Shown: piece after piece, positions 60,847 to 64,000 of the stretch
Layout of the letters: the number at the start of each line of letters is the position of its first letter
How positions within the stretch are numbered: the stretch's first letter is position 1
DNA from: Sinohyriopsis cumingii
Taxonomy: Eukaryota > Mollusca > Bivalvia > Unionida > Unionidae
Reading direction: 5' to 3'
Assembly: GCA_028554795.2 (NCBI GenBank)
Contig: CM068842.1
Coordinates: 30,135,627 to 30,199,626, forward strand
Length of the DNA: 64,000 bases
Notes under the pieces: generated by a model
Told to the model about the DNA's origin: nothing
Seen by the model: only the letters and a program-made list of their open reading frames with translations
Database searches by the model: none
Position numbers and translations under genes: made by a program

Positions 60847-63800
60847 TTCTCTGTGACCCTGTGATAAGACGATGTGAACTTTACAAGTCAGATTCATTTG
60901 AAAGGGTGACTTGTCTTCAGTGAGTCAGAGTTGCAATTTGGGAAAATAAACAAGCTTAACTGGATGAATAGATTTGAAAAATAATGATAGAACCAATGTA
61001 AAAAACAGTTATATTATTGAGTGGAACATGTCACAAATAAATTGACAACTTACCATTTGTCCTAATTATATCTAAAATGCTTGACATTTTAAATCCATTT
61101 ATACGAGAAATTTGTGAATTTAATTATAGATTACATACCGATATATAAATAGTCCAGAATGATCCGATTTACAATATTCCATAATATGTTAATTCCATTC
61201 CATCTTACAAATAGACAATGAAAGTTCAGCCCACATTGCTTTTGATTTCTGTTATCCTATAAATGTCACAATCTAGTGTCATCTAGTACAAAGCCCAAGA
61301 ATGCATTCACATTACCTGATAATGTTCTGAAATCCTCCATTGTCATCTAGTGATCTTTAATCATCATGGTCTAGTTGTTGTAAATATTGTCAGACTCCAT
61401 TTCCTCAGGTTCTCAGTCATGAGGATGCTTATGTTGAGACTGAGCTTGGGATCTGTTAAGTAACACATTGATCTTACAGTCTGTGAAATCTATTAAAGGT
61501 TGGAATTGAACACATGTCAGTTGTGCAGCATGGAAACATGGGCACTGAGTAAGTGTCAAATTGCAACCCGATCAGAGGGTTGTCACATGGGAAAATAAAG
61601 AGGGTGCTACCTTTTCACACTAAAAGACATTAAGTTCAAACATTCATTGGAAGATGTAGAACTCTGCTTGGTACTGAACAAGTCTTTGTACTAAATTAGC
61701 AGCTCCATCAAAAGGATTGTCAGCTTGAAAATAAGCAAGGGCTGCCTTTACAGGCTGGGTATTGGGTCATATGCACTTTAATAAAACTTGGTATTACGAC
61801 TCTGTGTGCTTAAACTAAGCAATAAAAAAGATCAAAAACCAAATTGTTTTGTAAAATACAACAAATAATTTATTTCCCTAGAACACAAAGTGAAATTTAA
61901 AAAGAAATTTCAGTAATGCAAATCTAATCCCAAAATAGTCAAAAAAGTTCCATCACCATTCCTAATGAATATAGTTCTAATTAAATTCCAATGGTGTTCA
62001 AAATAAGATCCAGCACTGAAGGTGTTCATGTGTCTCTATTGGCCTGTGACATGGTGATGTGACAACAGTCTATTGATGAATCACAATAATATAATACAAG
62101 ACGTTCTTGTCTGAATTCACTCTAATTCCCAGATAATGTTTGTATCCAAGAATATTATTTATGAGCACTTTGTATTTTCAGTGAATAATAATTTGATTAA
62201 AAAAATAAATCCAAATTAAATACTGGACACAACATTAAGACTGATTTCTGCTTCAGATGTTACTGCAAGAATGAGTAATTTCTCAGATAAACAAGATTAT
62301 AAAGCCATCTACTAGACCTAGGTCACAATTAGCATATTCTGGAAATAATATGACTCAGTGGAATTTTCCATTCTAGAAGATTGTGAGTTTGTCAACAAGA
62401 TAAAGTCTGCCACTAAAATTATAACAAGAATGTGGTAAACATCAGGTATGCTGGGTACTTTTATGGAGGAATTCCAATAACCATGACCCAGACCTGAATA
62501 AATATATTTACTTCTGTTGATAATGATCCTAATGTTTAACACACACTCTTAGAGAAAATATTAGCTACGTATTATTTTGTTTACCAAATAAAAACATCAG
62601 TGTCTTTAGTCAGGAATACAGTGAACTTGATTTTGGACAAGGTCAAGTCCAAAATACAATTATACATCACTTATATTTATGAAGAAAAAACTAGCAGATA
62701 CAAATTAAATATACATAACATTGGGAAATATTACTTGGGATTTAAAATCTTGATCATGGAAAAGGAAAATAAAACTTAAATTAAAACTTTTATTGCATCA
62801 AACGCAGTGTTTATACAGCAAAACACAAATATTAATAAAAATATAGGTTGCTACGACAAAATGGAACCAATACACTTGCTCATAATACCCACTGTAAACA
62901 ACATTGACAGATACTTCACTTTGTGGTGAGTAGTATTTAATTTATTCATAATATTTGAAAACCCAAGTTACTGTAGATACAACTAAATTGTAGTGAATAC
63001 CATTATGACACATTTCTGAATGGGAATAGTGGCATGGAAATGTAAAAATATTTGAATTCATAGTATTTTTGTGTACTGCAAACATATTGGACTTCAAACA
63101 TTACCCTTGATTATCACATTTTGTTTGTATGTTGTGCTTATAAGATGGCTACTACACTATTTGAATCAAATTTTCAGTAAAAATTGTCAACTTATAAGTG
63201 AGTATGTATGGTATTAAGTAGATGATATGATACAATTTTAAGGCTATTACAGAAGTTATTCAGTTATTAACAGATTTTTTTACAATTTTCAGGCTAAATA
63301 TTATGACAAAAACATTGTAAGCACAGTTAAGCATAAAGCATATGAAATAGACAAATGAAATTTAGCTTGCATATTTTTTTACTTAGATAAGCTGATTAGA
63401 TTTTTGTGGCCATTATAGCAGCTATTCTGTTTTCAATTTTTTAAATTTTTGGTCATTGACTTTGGTTTCTTTAAAAACATTATTATCACACTTCATTTAG
63501 CAAATACCTTTTTAGGTAGACAAATAAAATGTTGCAGGAGTGTTTGTATAAATAAGAAGATAATTATGCTTTCACACCATTATAGCAGTTTTTCAACATT
63601 TTAATAATGCTTTTTACTTCTTTTGTCTAAATGTATTTACAAATGTGCAGACTTTTTGGGAGAATTAAGATTATAGCCTAATAGTTCCTACTTAGGATAG
63701 ATGTCAAACTTATCCAAAAATTTTGCAAGGAGTTTTGGGATCAGAGTTTTACCTTTTTTTATTTCAAAACTCAAGAATTCTGAATCTTCAAAATTGATAT

Positions 63801-64000
63801 GCACATACAGTTTTGCAAATGTGTTCATTGTTTGAAATCAGGGCTTTTTGCCAATTGCAGTCAAATGTGTACCACTTTCAAATACATCAAACAGGAGGTG
63901 CTGCAATGGAAGCTGAACTTGTACAAATATAATATTATGCCTGCTGTGTGCACAATGGCTTGCTGAAAATTAACCACAGTGGCTTGCAAAAAAGTTTATT
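60847..64000. other. AT-rich stretch without recognised gene
   Basis: No AIP exon 5 (TPR2, QCKL-like motif) and no transposon was recognised here. A piece at 63120-63217 (CAACTTATAAGTGAGTATGT) resembles an end of MITE family D. The stretch is probably AIP intron 4, by inference only. Confidence 0.4.

Noticed and set aside
60847..64000. Search for AIP exons 5 and 6
   Set aside because: No segment matching the TPR2/TPR3 motifs with fitting splice sites was recognised, so no call is made.

Overview
This is a window of an animal nuclear genome. It is clearly AT-rich, its genes are split into short coding exons with consensus GT/AG introns of 3 to 17 kb, and there are no bacterial-style operons. 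The rest is dominated by non-LTR, DIRS-like and Penelope-like retroelements, several tRNA-derived SINE families, MITEs and minisatellites. This mixture fits an invertebrate, and I would guess a lophotrochozoan, probably a mollusc. No sequence here fixes the species.

Two real protein-coding genes are supported, arranged head to head. On the minus strand, from 38391 down past the left edge, is a proton-coupled peptide/histidine transporter of the SLC15A4 (PHT1) type. I could place six exons (38391-37843, 20831-20651, 11753-11627, 11138-10967, 5773-5645, 349-97), joined in frame over 470 codons; the C-terminal part lies outside the window. On the plus strand, from 38658 past the right edge, is a gene for AIP (aryl-hydrocarbon-receptor-interacting protein, XAP2/ARA9). 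Four exons (38658-38756, 45857-46036, 51313-51502, 54613-54799) join in frame over 218 codons, covering the FKBP-like domain and the start of the TPR domain. The start codons are 266 bp apart, so a shared bidirectional promoter is likely.

Nearly everything else is intronic or repetitive. SLC15A4 introns hold LINE fragments (6.06-7.51, 13.69-14.57 and 32.42-33.84 kb), a decayed DIRS-like tyrosine-recombinase retroelement with inverted terminal repeats (14.99-20.36 kb), a Penelope-like element with a GIY-YIG region (21.87-23.65 kb), minisatellites of 41 and 50 bp, and a 3.6-kb array of about 100 copies of a 36-bp unit (25.06-28.68 kb). That array is open in one frame on each strand and shows higher-order periodicity of about 1 kb. 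AIP introns hold a diverged ~150-bp repeat array (47.1-49.25 kb) carrying SINE and LINE insertions, a 46-bp minisatellite (49.72-50.17 kb), SINEs, MITEs, and an element flanked by TTAA. Right of the last AIP exon found lies a second, truncated and rearranged DIRS-like element (55.18-60.85 kb) containing a 650-bp direct duplication.

The most interesting observations are the loss of the first Glu of the transporter's EXXER proton-coupling motif, the His/Asp-rich loop in AIP, the short bidirectional promoter with an M-box-like site, the higher-order 36-bp satellite, and the two DIRS-like elements with head-to-head internal repeats. I found no CRISPR, operon, phage or other microbial system.
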